From positions 9,796,001 to 9,860,000 of the forward strand of contig OX637297.1 in the NCBI GenBank assembly GCA_951799445.1: 64,000 nt of DNA, given 5' to 3'. Within the stretch, counting starts at the first letter, position 1. Every line of letters begins with the position of its first letter. The notes under the pieces were generated by a model. It saw only the letters and a program-made list of their open reading frames with translations, was not told the origin of the DNA and did not search any database. Source of the DNA: Pseudisothecium myosuroides (Eukaryota; Streptophyta; Bryopsida; Hypnales; Lembophyllaceae). The translations under genes and the position numbers were made by a program. Shown here in pieces: positions 10,945 through 20,478 of this stretch.

Positions 10945-13900
10945 ATGACACGGGTCAGAGGCAGAGGCGCTGCCTCGGTGCTGCGGGCACAGGCACTCGG
11001 TGAATCCCAAGTCCAACAGGCAGAACAGGACGTCGAGAAGGGCGACGAGAGCTCTAGCAGCGAGGAGAGGTCCCGCAGCGAGGAGAGGTCCGGCAGCAAG
11101 GAGAGCTCTGTCAACGAAGGGGAGGAGGAGGACGACGAGGAAGGCGAGGAGGAGGAGGAGAGCAACAAGGAGGAGGAGGGCAGGGAGTTCAATGTCGATG
11201 ATGTGGATGAAGAGCTCCAGAGGCTCACCAATCCACCACCCGTACTGACCAAAGCTGATTTTGTGGAGAAGTACGGCTTCAAGGATGAAGGGTGCTTGTC
11301 GAATCGCTTGACAAAGTGGAAAGGGAAGAAATTTGATAACAAGAAGTGTGTTAAGATATTTGGACAGCCGGTGGGTAAACATGGACGTTATGGATACAGT
11401 TGGAAGGACGTGAAGTCACCGAAGTCGCAGAAGAGGATAAAAGAGCTCTTACAAGCTCTTTATCAGCAAGGAGTGCCCCGTAACCTACTTCCTCATAAGA
11501 TGGCGCAGGGGATCGTTTTGGAGCAGGAAAACATCCCAATTAATTGGGCCGCCTATGGGGAGGCTACTAATAAGACCCAACGGAGGTTGCATGCACGCAA
11601 TGTTATCAAGCTGCAGAAGATGAAGGGGAAGGTGAAGCAGACAGGGACGGTGGGGGCTTGGCGGAAACTTCATGTCGACAAACGGGAGTTGCAATTCGAA
11701 ATTTGCAAGGGCAAAAGGGAGTTCCATGGGTGGATTGGTGTTGGAGGAGGAGGAATGTAACGCCAGGTTGGAGTACTTGGGACGATTGTTGGCTGTGCAG
11801 AATTTGGAGCTGGAGGCTAGGGTGGAAGCTGAGCAAGAGTCAACTACAACCAAGGAGAGGCGCATAGAAGCTTTGAATCATCACAAGGGGGTGCTGAAGA
11901 TCATGAAGGTGAAACAAAAAGCATACGAGAAGCAGTTGCAGGCAGCGACCACAAATGGGGTGGTGGATTCGAAGCTAAGGGAGAAGGTGGATGCGTACAA
12001 CAATTTGGTACGCGGCGAACTCAAGAAAGTGAACAAGTTGGAGGGCGTAGTTGCTACTTCTGAAGAGACTGTGAAGCTCCAGCGCCACCAAGTTCTGAAG
12101 ATGCGAATGCAAGTTCGTGCTTTGCAGGGGGAGCATGCTTATTTGGGTCGTGCATCATGCGGATTTCATTTGAGGCCATTACCGATGGTGTACGTCGGGG
12201 GAGGAATAGGCAGTGGAGGAGGAGATTCCATGTGCGCCTTGTGCGGTTTCCCATTCCCACATTTTGAGATGGTTGTCTCTGCATGTAAACATCTCTATCA
12301 CCCATGGTGTGCATTAGTGAATTTCACCAAGGGCACAGAATGCTCTGCTTTGAATTGCGGTCAAGTTCAGCCTATTGAGTGCATTATGAGTTTTGGTTGG
12401 AGGGGCGTTCGCGGTTGTGGTCACCCTGGAGGTGGGAGTGAAGAGTGGAAGAAATTGAAGGCAGCATGTGCCACCACCATCACTGGAGGATTAGCAGCGA
12501 GGAGCGATGCAGCAACGGAAATTCACACAACCATCTAGCAGTGTAGAACAACCATTGAGGATGAAGAAGGTGATATCGAAAAACTGCACTATTATTGGTA
12601 CAACTTTGTATTGATTGGTACATATAGTACAGTTTTGTTAGATTCCCCTGGTTTTCTTGGGATTGGGGGGATTGGGAGAAAGGTGGTTTCTGTAATACTG
12701 GTTGTATTGTTTGTATCATGCTATGTCAATTTTGTACAGTTCTATTAAGTTTCGTGTACATCGTTACCGAAAGAGTGTTTGGAGATAACTGATTTGTACC
12801 TGATGTTTGCGGTTGCCCTTCCGGTTGGATTGTCTATATTTTTGTATCTTAGGTTTGTACAGTTGGGTAAGATGTCGGAAACATCGTTACTCGCAATTGA
12901 CCTGGGTTCCTTGATTTGTACTTCATGTTTACTGTCGTCCTTCTTGTTGTACCTTGTTGTATCTGATGTTTACTATTGCCCTTCCGATTGTATTGTCTGT
13001 ATTTTTGTATCTCAGGTTTGTATTGTTGGGTAAAGTTTTGGATACATCGTTCCTTATTTGTACTTCATTTGTACTTCATGTTTATTGTGGTCCTTGTCGT
13101 TGTACCTATTGTAATATATTTAGGAGAGTGTGTACAGGTTTCCATGTTGTTAGTACTTAGGCAGTATTATTAGGTCGTTGTGTTATTCCAGATTGTACAA
13201 TTTGTACAACTTGTATGTACAACGTGTACAGAATTGTACCTTTCGTACTATGACATGTAACATGATCATATGTTTGTACCCGATTTAGATACAGAACTTG
13301 GTTTATAGGGTATTGAAGATGGTGTTTCTGTGCAGCGCTTGGTTCGTCCGATGGAGAAAGAGGGAGAGAAAATTCTGCGGCAGGTGGCGATGAAGAGGGG
13401 ATTACTGTGGAACACATCAGCATATTTTGGGGTGGCAGCGGAGTAGGTGGTCTTGCGTCTAAGCTCCAAGAACGAGCACAGGCTACATTATCAGCAACAG
13501 AAGCAACAACAACAAGGTATTAATTTCGTTTCTTTCAGTCCACTTGTTGTTGTTTTTTGATTGTGTACCCACCAAAGCACGTTGCCTACGGGGTTTACAA
13601 TATGCTGTGTCGGAATGTAGGACGGAGGCACTCCCATCCACTGTAGACATTGGCGGAGATGGAAGGGAGGGTTTGGTGGTCTCGGGTTGTCATGATATTT
13701 TTGTATGGGCTGTGAGGAATGCACAACGGCAACTCAGAAATTCGGACTGCACACATCTGGGTATAATCCCTGAACCTTACCTTATTTTGGTCCTTTCGAT
13801 CCTTTCCTGCAGGGTCTTTGTATTTTCACAACTTACTAGATATATTGCAATATGCGTTTTGTTTTCTACGAATATTTGATGTGTGATTTTCGGATGTAGG

Positions 13901-13951
13901 GAGGGTCCAAGGAAGAGACGTAGGTCAAGATCCCCAGATAAAGCTTTATAG
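10945..13951 (+). CDS. Coiled-coil protein with RING-like zinc finger (paralog 2), frame broken
   Basis: The start ATG at 10945 lies 13 bases after a strong splice acceptor. The N-terminus (residues about 30-90) is very acidic (runs of E, D and S). Next comes the domain shared with the gene at 6535: ADFVEKYG near residue 104, GRYGYSW near 147, then WAAYGEATNKTQRR. The frame changes between about 11680 and 11760; comparison with the paralog shows no extra length, so a one-base shift is likelier than an intron. The second frame carries a coiled coil and the RING-like cluster CALC...CKHLYHPWC...CxxxxC. A TAG at 12536-12538 follows, but the frame stays acidic and open to a donor at 12569 (GAAG|GTGATA), and an exon at 13336-13516 continues in matching phase. 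A last exon from 13900 gives a basic tail (PRKRRRSRSPDKAL) ending at 13951. Likely nuclear; function unknown. Confidence 0.65.
12570..13335 (+). other. Long intron of the second RING-like gene, packed with GTAC motifs
   Basis: Donor GTGATA at 12570 and acceptor TTTCTGTGCAG ending at 13335 join exons in phase 1. The 766 bases include some of the densest TTGTAC and GTACAA strings of the window (for example 13190-13245). No conserved coding frame crosses the intron. Confidence 0.55.
13621..13760 (+). CDS. Candidate alternative exon of the second RING-like gene
   Basis: The acceptor CGGAATGTAG ends at 13620 and a donor G|GTATAA starts at 13761. The enclosed 140 bases are open in phase 2 from the preceding exon and read RTEALPSTVDIGGDG onward. 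Including it changes the phase at the 13900 exon and removes the stop at 13949-13951, so inclusion and skipping give different C-termini. Only transcripts can decide. Confidence 0.3.
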
Positions 13952-14254
13952 ATTTAGGTCATATTTGCTAGACATTACATTTTTTAACAAATATGTGTCA
14001 AATTTGCATCATGTGTACAAATTTGTGAATGTGCTCCGTTTGGAATGCAGAGGCATAGAGGTAAACTGTATTTTGTGTACAGAGTTTGTATATATTCTAT
14101 TGTATGCAAGGATAATTGCATTTTTGAAATGTGCTCGTTTTGGAATGTAGAACCAAAATTAATCGGGAAAATGTATTTTGTGTACAAATTTGTATAGTTC
14201 TTTGTGTTCGGATTGTGTAAGCCGGTCTAGCTTCCGGATAGAATTTCAAAATAA

Positions 14255-14848
14255 GGATCAAGATGGTGATGGTGGACGCTGCGGGAATGAAGAACACCCT
14301 GGCAGTGAGGGGAAGGTTGAGCCCACCGCTGTGGAAGGGGCGTACGACGGCGAGCGTCTGGCTGAGGCTACTGTTGTGGAAGAACACCCTAGCAAAGAGG
14401 GGATGGTGGAGGCCTCCGCTGTGGAAGAACACCCTAGCGGAGAGGGGATGGCGGAGGCCTCCACTGTGGATGAACACCCCGGCGGAGAGGGGATGGTGGA
14501 GGCCACCGCTGTGGAAGAACACCCTAGCGGAGAGGGGATGGTGGAGGCCAACGCTATGGAAGAACACCCTAGTGGAGAGGGATGGTAGAGGCCACCGCTG
14601 TGGATGAACACCCTAGCGGAGAGGGGATGGTGGAGGCCACTGCTAATGAAGCTCATCTGATGGTAACTGCTGCTGCTGAAGCCAGTGTTGGGACCTTGGG
14701 GGAAAAGGCCACTGCAGAGGCGGTGGAGGGCAAAACCATGGGTGGAGTTGGGGAGGGTGAGGACACTAATATCAGAGAGGGAGTAAATGCAGAAGCCAGC
14801 AGAGGAGAAGGCAAAGATGAGGCTACTAAATCAACACCGAAAAAATAA
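14255..14848 (+). pseudogene. Repeat-coding exon with 15-residue units, frameshifted
   Basis: The frame encodes consecutive 15-residue units of the form EEHPSGEGMVEATAV, seven to eight of them between about 14285 and 14640, from a 45-bp DNA minisatellite. Near 14577-14582 one G is missing from a G run (GAGAGGGATGG where other units have GAGAGGGGATGG). The first frame therefore ends at 14588 and the continuation is in a second frame to TAA at 14846-14848. The product would be acidic and disordered. It may be the tail of the RING-like gene or the start of the SET gene; splice phases do not settle this. Confidence 0.5.
14285..14640 (+). repeat. 45-bp coding minisatellite
   Basis: About eight tandem copies of a 45-bp unit (GAAGAACACCCTAGCGGAGA is its first part). 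Outer copies are more diverged. The unit is a multiple of three, so copy changes keep frame, but one copy has lost a base. Confidence 0.85.
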
Positions 14849-14960
14849 TCTAGGTATTCTATCCTTTGAGACCTTTGTCATTCTGTCTAGTCTTTTTATG
14901 TCTACAACATACAAGCACAATGTACAAGTGTTACAGATATGTGTTTTGTGTGCAATGTAG

Positions 14961-15117
14961 GGCGAAGAGGCAGAGACCTGAAGGCACATCTGAAGACTTA
15001 AACCCTAAACCACCGGCTAAGAAGTCGAAATCCAAGAAGCCAAAATCCAATAGACCCAAAGTGAGCAAATCAGCACCAGTCAATTGGGCCTTGAGGCCAC
15101 CTCCCCACCCCTTATAA
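14961..15117 (+). CDS. Basic, lysine-rich exon (nuclear-localisation-like)
   Basis: An acceptor (GTGTGCAATGTAG) ends at 14960. The exon reads AKRQRPEG, then PPAKKSKSKKPKSNRPKVSK and PVNWALRPPPHPL, ending at TAA 15115-15117. The lysine clusters resemble nuclear localisation signals. An internal AAA|GTGAGC near 15060 could act as a donor, which would join in phase 0 to the SET exon at 15203. Gene membership is uncertain. Confidence 0.45.
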
Positions 15118-15202
15118 TGTTTAGTTTACATTTCCTTTACTCTAGAATATTAGATCTATTATTACGAGCTAAAATGTTTTTGAGGGTGTATTTCTGTCCT
15201 AG

Positions 15203-16513
15203 GAACAATTTTAGTATGATTTACGCAACTTGTCCAACAAACTAGAAAGAATTCCAATCGCGGTATGTGTGCCAAGTGTGGAATTCCATGCTTTAGAAGA
15301 ATTTACTTACTGTCCTTAGTCCACACTATCTGTAGTTGCATTTCTGAATCTGGCTGAAGTGAAAGCCGATTTCTCCGCTTCTTGCCAATGTGGTGAGCGT
15401 ACTTGTCATGGGCATGCAAGTTGTTGTGGGGTGAAAAACCTTTTTTGTTTGGCGTACGACAAACGAGGTCGTTTACAAAGATCCATCCTAAACCAACATG
15501 TAAGTTTTTCTTGAATTGAAAGGGCGCTGCTAATGTTGTCGCACTATACATGTTTTTTCTCTGCCTTTACAGTCATACAATGTATCTTGTGTACTGTTAT
15601 TGTACTAATTTGTACAATTGATATTGACTGTGTATTGATTTGTTCAATTGGTACTGACGGTGTACTGATTTGTACAGGTATTGTTGGAAGAGAAGTCATT
15701 TTGCAATTTACAATGTTGTGAGGAGCAGGGTTCTGCTTGCCCTGGTCATACCAATAGGGTTTATGTTCAAGAATGCAACGACTCTTGCAGCTGCGGTACT
15801 TCCTGTGGCAACAGAGTAGTTCAGAAGGGATTGCGCATTCCCATTGAGGTTTTCTGGGCTGGAGAGAAGGGCTGGGGACTGCGGACGAAGAAGAAAATCT
15901 GCAAGGGGACTTTTCTCTTTGAATATGTAGGAGAGATCGTTACAAATGTTGAGCTCATGCAACGTAGGGCTTTTTCAAGATTGGGGAAATCAGAGGCTTT
16001 CATGCTAGCACTTGACGCTGATTGGAAATTTGAGCAAGCGGCGACCGATGATGTGGCATTGTGCATAGACAACCCTTTTTGTAGAAATGTGAGTAGATTT
16101 CTAAACCACAGGTATTTGCCAGAAATCATACTTTGTGATTCCAACTGCTTTTGTTGTTGTGACACATATTGTACAAATTGAGGGTTGATTGTACTTGTGT
16201 TGCTGCGAATCTCATTATATGTAGTCGCTTGTCTCCAAGATGTGAAGACGCCAACCTCATTGATGTGCCCGTCAAAATGAGCTGCTCGGACCCAAGACTC
16301 TACCGTGTTGCATTCTTTGCACAACTAGACATTCCACCGTTGAAAGAATTGACTTGGGATTATGGCTGTAGCTTCAAAATGCCAGAAGTCGAGGCTGTAG
16401 ATGCTGTAATTCCCTTCCATAGTAAGTGTGGTAGCACTCACTGGCGTGACACAGTAATTGACGATCACTCAATTCATCCCATCACCAATCGCTTGTCGTC
16501 GCCTACAAACTGA
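15203..16513 (+). CDS. SUVR-like histone H3K9 methyltransferase (pre-SET and SET domains)
   Basis: Three exons join in phase: 15203-15499, 15678-16111 and 16240-16513. The first carries YDLRNLSNKLERIP, the link before pre-SET in SUVR proteins, then the Cys-rich pre-SET start CQCGERTCHGHASCC and the AYDKRGRL motif. Exon 2 has ECNDSCSCG-x3-CGNRVVQKG, GWGLRT, EYVGEI and LDADW. The NHR|CEDANLID motif spans the second intron, and ELTWDYG closes the SET core, so S-adenosylmethionine and substrate sites look present. Such enzymes methylate histone H3 lysine 9 in plant heterochromatin. Oddities: two in-frame TAG codons (15212-15214 and 15317-15319), Arg where GNV usually stands (CRNVSRF), and only one of the usual post-SET cysteines (FHSKCGSTHWRD). 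The gene may be dead, or a shorter product may start downstream. Confidence 0.8.
15500..15677 (+). other. First intron of the SET gene
   Basis: Donor CAT|GTAAGT and acceptor GATTTGTACAG join phase 0 frames (NQH followed by VLLEEK). The acceptor itself contains the GTAC motif common in block A. Confidence 0.75.
16112..16239 (+). other. Second intron of the SET gene
   Basis: Donor CACAG|GTATTT and acceptor GTCTCCAAG remove 128 bases and rebuild the conserved NHRCEDAN motif of the SET domain exactly, which is strong support for the junction. Confidence 0.85.
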
Positions 16514-17541
16514 TGCCGTAGGCTACATTGTGGAGTATCTACTTTGGTGGATTTCTGAATGAATTAACCAATGTTGGATGGCTATCTGACATTTTTGAAA
16601 CTATTGTTGCAATATAATGTTTACAACAGTCTCATATGTCTGGGTAACCGCCCAACACATGTTAATATTCGTGGTACTTTTGGAAGGCATCAACGTTGAA
16701 AGACAAGACATTCTATACCAACAATAAGCTAGTTAATAATAAGGGGTGCTCACAGAAGGCATCGCTATGTTTAGTTTTGTACATCTTTGCGGAGTTTGTA
16801 GATTTTGTACAGAATTGTATGTAGTATATGGTATATGCATGCATTGCAAAGTACCGTGACAACATAGACCTGTCGACAACGTGTATTCACGTACTCCAAG
16901 TAAATATTTTTAGAAGCGAAGCAAGTTTATTGATGAATTACAAACATACATGCACTCTACAAACTAACTCTGCAACAACTTCCTTAAGAATGTACTTTAA
17001 AAAAAAAACACCCTACAATCGATTGTTTGCTCTTGTCTTCTTAGCCCGGGCATCCCGTATTATAGCCTCCATTTTCTGTTTCTGTGTAGCTGATACATGA
17101 ATCATAGTAATGTGGTAATGCTTGGTGTTGCCGTTTTCGTTACAACAGCACCCCATATTGGTGATGGATTTGGGACATTTTGTTTAGAATTGTACGCCAA
17201 ATACACGTTAATATTAGTGCTGAAGGCATCAACATTGAAAGACCGTACTTTGGAATGGGGCAGCAAGAAGCCAGTTAACAGCCAGGGGTACATCCTTGTT
17301 GTACAATTTGTACATTTTGTACAGAATTGTACATAGCGTATGGCATATGCATGTTTTGCAAACTACCGTTAGAACACAGACCTATGAACAATGTGTATTC
17401 ACATACTCTGAATATCTATTTTATGAAAGGAAGGAAATTTACTTATATGTATTACAAACATACATGCATTGTACGAACTAAGTCTGCAACAACTTCTTTA
17501 AGATTGTACTTTGGAAAAACAAAACCACCCTACCCTATGAG
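16514..17541. repeat. Tandemly duplicated segment holding two copies of a gene 3' end
   Basis: The stretches 16655-17100 and 17200-17600 are diverged direct copies. On the minus strand each contains the end of the same reading frame: one copy ends ...DVVVRDAKARGSKCPSL (stop at 17542), the other ends ...EAIIRDARAKKTRANNRL (stop near 17010). The inner copy retains the full gene at 17542-17949; the outer one keeps only the tail. GTAC motifs are frequent. Confidence 0.65.
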
Positions 17542-17949
17542 TCACAATGAGGGGCATTTTGATCCTCTTGCTTTTGCATCCCGTACTACAACGTCTACCA
17601 ATTGTTGTTGTTCAGGTGTATAAGGATCCCAAGTGACGGGGAAGTACCGTTCTGGCACCATGTCGTCAGTGAAATAGTACGTCGATTCCCCAAGCTCGCC
17701 CACCCTGTCCTCATAGCTTGGTACGCCCCTCTCATCGTACAAAACTTCAATACATAATTCGATAGCCCTGAACTTGTTAATCGCAGCTGCTGTCCACTCC
17801 AATTCCTCGTTGTCTTCTCTCAATAGAAGCGCTTGCAACTCATCAAAACAAAAAATGGGAAGCTTTCCCTTACGCCTCTCCACCTCCCTCTCCACCTCCG
17901 CAAGGTACCAACGTAGCTCAGCTTTGCAGTTGGGAAGGGGAGACATCAT
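17542..17949 (-). CDS. Small acidic protein of unknown function
   Basis: The frame from ATG at 17949 encodes 135 residues: a charged helical stretch (ELRWYLAEVEREVERRKGK), an LREDNEELEWTAAAINKF helix, then an acidic, tyrosine-containing segment and a basic end. No known domain is recognised. The DNA upstream stays open to 18288, and a splice acceptor (TAGATTGCAG, minus strand) lies about ten bases before the ATG, so an upstream exon is possible. A diverged duplicate of the C-terminus lies just downstream. The reading frame has no lesion, unusual for this window. Confidence 0.55.
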   Translation of the reverse strand: MMSPLPNCKAELRWYLAEVEREVERRKGKLPIFCFDELQALLLREDNEELEWTAAAINKFRAIELCIEVLYDERGVPSYEDRVGELGESTYYFTDDMVPERYFPVTWDPYTPEQQQLVDVVVRDAKARGSKCPSL

Positions 17950-18289
17950 AACCCCACTGCAATCTATCCAACAGTAGACAAAAAGAAGATAAAACAAGGT
18001 TAGCCTCGCAATTCGGAAGGAAAGACAGAAGAAAAAAAGGCATCGGAGCAGGAAAAAAGGAACTAGAACCACGAACCAAGACATGCAGCGACAGAACATG
18101 GACGGGGGCACTGGAAGCAAGTATGAGGTGAACGACGTGCCAGAACAGGCTTGAACAAGAGGAGGTGTCGAGCGCGAAGTTGAACTAAGTGATTTTGCAA
18201 AGGTGATGTTGTCGCAAGGTAAATTTTTGGTTTTTTGTAAGTTATCTAAATCTTGGAATGGAAACCGTGATCTGGGATCCGGATTCAAG

Positions 18290-20478
18290 TAGGAGGTAAC
18301 CGATAACCGGAAATTAACTAATGGAACGGAATAGATGACAATCCGGATTTGATCTGAATCTGAACCGGATTAGAGTTAGAACGGATCTGAGTTGGATCGG
18401 AATGGGTCAGGAACGGATTTGGTCATGATGACAGATCAGACTATATATGGGCTGACCAATCCAGTGGCCACTCTTTTTCAATCTTCATTTGCGGAAATCT
18501 CGCTCCAGCGCGTACTTAGCCTCTCTTCCCAGCGTTTTGCTTTCTTATTTTGAGTTGGTTTGTGTGTGCGTGTTAGTGTGTTAGGGCGCGCAGCGCTTTA
18601 GTGTGCGTTGCAGGTTTAGAGGTATTCCGGTTGAGATCGGAAGAGCGAAGGTGAGAAACGGGACGTGCGGCTAGGAGAGGGAAAGTAGCGGAGGACGTGA
18701 AGGCCACATTCGGAGCAACCGGAGAGGCCATCACCAAGTCAAAGTTGTTTGACGAGGGAGTCCTCAAGGAGAAAAAGATATCCGGGACCAGGTTGGTCCG
18801 GATTTTGATAGACTACTCCGAAAAGGTGGAGTTAGTCATGATGGACGCACGAGAGGCTGCAAACCGGATGGAGGAGAGCAGCAGAAAGCTGAACGGAGTG
18901 ACGTTGTCACGATCGTTCCATCTGTCCGACCTTTCAATGCCCGGATCTTTTCCGAACGTGGGCATTCCAACGGAAGGAAAGGATCGGACTCCCCAGTCAA
19001 AGAAGAGTGGGAGGAAACTCGCGCACACCATCAACCTGGATTCGTCACCGGATCTCCCAGAACGTGAAACAGGGGAGCGGAACCGGAACCTGACGGACGT
19101 TTTCGAGCAGCTTGGAACGGAACCGCCGAGAAGTCCCACACTGAACCCGGGGAAAGATCAAAGTATGGATCTGACCCCAGATCAGGGTGAGGATCAAGAA
19201 CAGAGCGTGCACCAAGGCGAAGACGAAGTCATGGACGAAGGAACGGATCAAGGAGTAGATCCGGTTATGGTAGGATAGTTAGGATTTAGTTTTGTAAATA
19301 TTTGTTAGTTAGGACCGGACCGGATTTGATCCGGATGTGTCTGGTCTGGATCGGATGTTTTCCGGTCTGGCCGGCTCGGCGGGGACCGAAAGTTTCGCGC
19401 GGACTTTCCGGGCCGCTTTATGTTGACTTTTTGAGTTTTAAAATGTATATAGTCAGTCTCTGCGAAGGAGACTGAGAGTCTTTTCCCTTGAGTTTTTTGT
19501 GCATTTTCTATTGATTTCTTGTTGTACGTCTCTCCCGCGCGTGGCAGGGCTGTTTTAGTGAGGAGTTAGGAAAATGTGTGCAGATTCTAGAGATTTCTCC
19601 CCTTGGTGTGTTTGTTTTGCTCTTATGTGCATGTGAGTGGGTTTTCTAAGTGTTGGGAGCGGATTTCAGTTCCTCAGCGTCTCTACAGTTCACGATTCCG
19701 GGCGAGAAAGCCGTTGTTAGGCTAGGCGGATAGGGAAGGAGTCCTTAAACGCGCTAGAACTCCTGGATAGGAAATCCGGTTGAGTGCCCGATCTCCCATG
19801 AGGTCTTGCTGCCCTAGTTGGTAAACGGAAGAACTTTAGTTGATGTTGGAACGGACGAGTTCGCTTGTAACCACCTAACTCCGCACGGAGGGAACTTGGC
19901 ATCAAGGTCGTTGTAGTATGAGAGGATCGTACGGGGGGTCTTTGTGTGACCTGCCAACCGGATCGCTGTCCGGGGGGCTGTGAGAGATCAAACCGGATCC
20001 GCGCTAGTGTAGGAAGTAGTGGATTAGAGAAGTGGGTCTTCAGCCACTATAAGTCACGGAAGGAGTGGCGGGCCTGCCACTCTCAAAAGCAAGCGGCGAA
20101 CCCTCTGATGGTGAAACAGAGGCTAAACTAAACCGGAGTGGAGTGAGAGTACGTGTGTGAGGACCGGATCGGATTGGTCCAGAGGAGTTCCAGGATCAGA
20201 AGTGTTAGGATCCTGGGTCGTGGAAGTTTTACGGGACCGAATAGCTTGACAGACCGGAAGAAATAGAGAGAGGTCTGGTCGTTGTTTTCGGTGTGTTGTT
20301 GTTTCCGATTTTAGATCTAGGACCGGAAAGGAGAAATTAGATACTGGCTGAGCTTAAGTTGGGAATAGTGCTAGACACTTCACAGAATCTCGTGGGTTCG
20401 ATCTTTAGAGTCATTTTGTTATGCTTTAAAGTGGTTTTTGGGAGTATAACAGGGAATTCGCTTACTCTGTGCTGCGAC
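18290..20478 (+). mobile_element. Dispersed repeat R-II, probable LTR-element part (copy A)
   Basis: About 19372-20478 matches, in inverted orientation, 62885-64000 at high identity, stopping sharply at TGTGCTGCGA. The sequence is rich in CCGGAT and has TATA-like boxes at 18441-18448 and 19446-19451. Its composition (GC- and CCGG-rich) differs from the neighbouring AT-rich, GTAC-rich DNA, fitting an insertion. An LTR identity is inferred from the repeat length and promoter-like boxes; no primer-binding site or polymerase gene was found. Confidence 0.6.
18697..19278 (+). CDS. 193-residue hydrophilic ORF within repeat R-II
   Basis: The frame is open for 193 codons to TAG at 19276-19278. The first 70 residues are helical (TGEAITKSKLFDEGVLKEKK, then VELVMMDAREAANRMEE), the rest is disordered and ends in acidic repeats of the type DQGEDQ. 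No gag or pol motif is recognised. It starts about 250 bases after a TATA-like box. It may be a gene of a non-autonomous element. The listed first codon is GTG; the first ATG in the frame is at 18838. Confidence 0.4.
   Translation: MKATFGATGEAITKSKLFDEGVLKEKKISGTRLVRILIDYSEKVELVMMDAREAANRMEESSRKLNGVTLSRSFHLSDLSMPGSFPNVGIPTEGKDRTPQSKKSGRKLAHTINLDSSPDLPERETGERNRNLTDVFEQLGTEPPRSPTLNPGKDQSMDLTPDQGEDQEQSVHQGEDEVMDEGTDQGVDPVMVG

Noticed and set aside
10695..11382. Serine/leucine-rich antisense ORFs over the second RING-like gene
   Set aside because: They are shadows of the acidic Glu/Ser-coding stretch on the + strand.
19860..19940. rRNA fragment (AGTATGAGAGGAT resembles the sarcin-ricin region)
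   Set aside because: The match is short and flanking sequence does not continue as 23S/28S rRNA; it lies inside repeat R-II.
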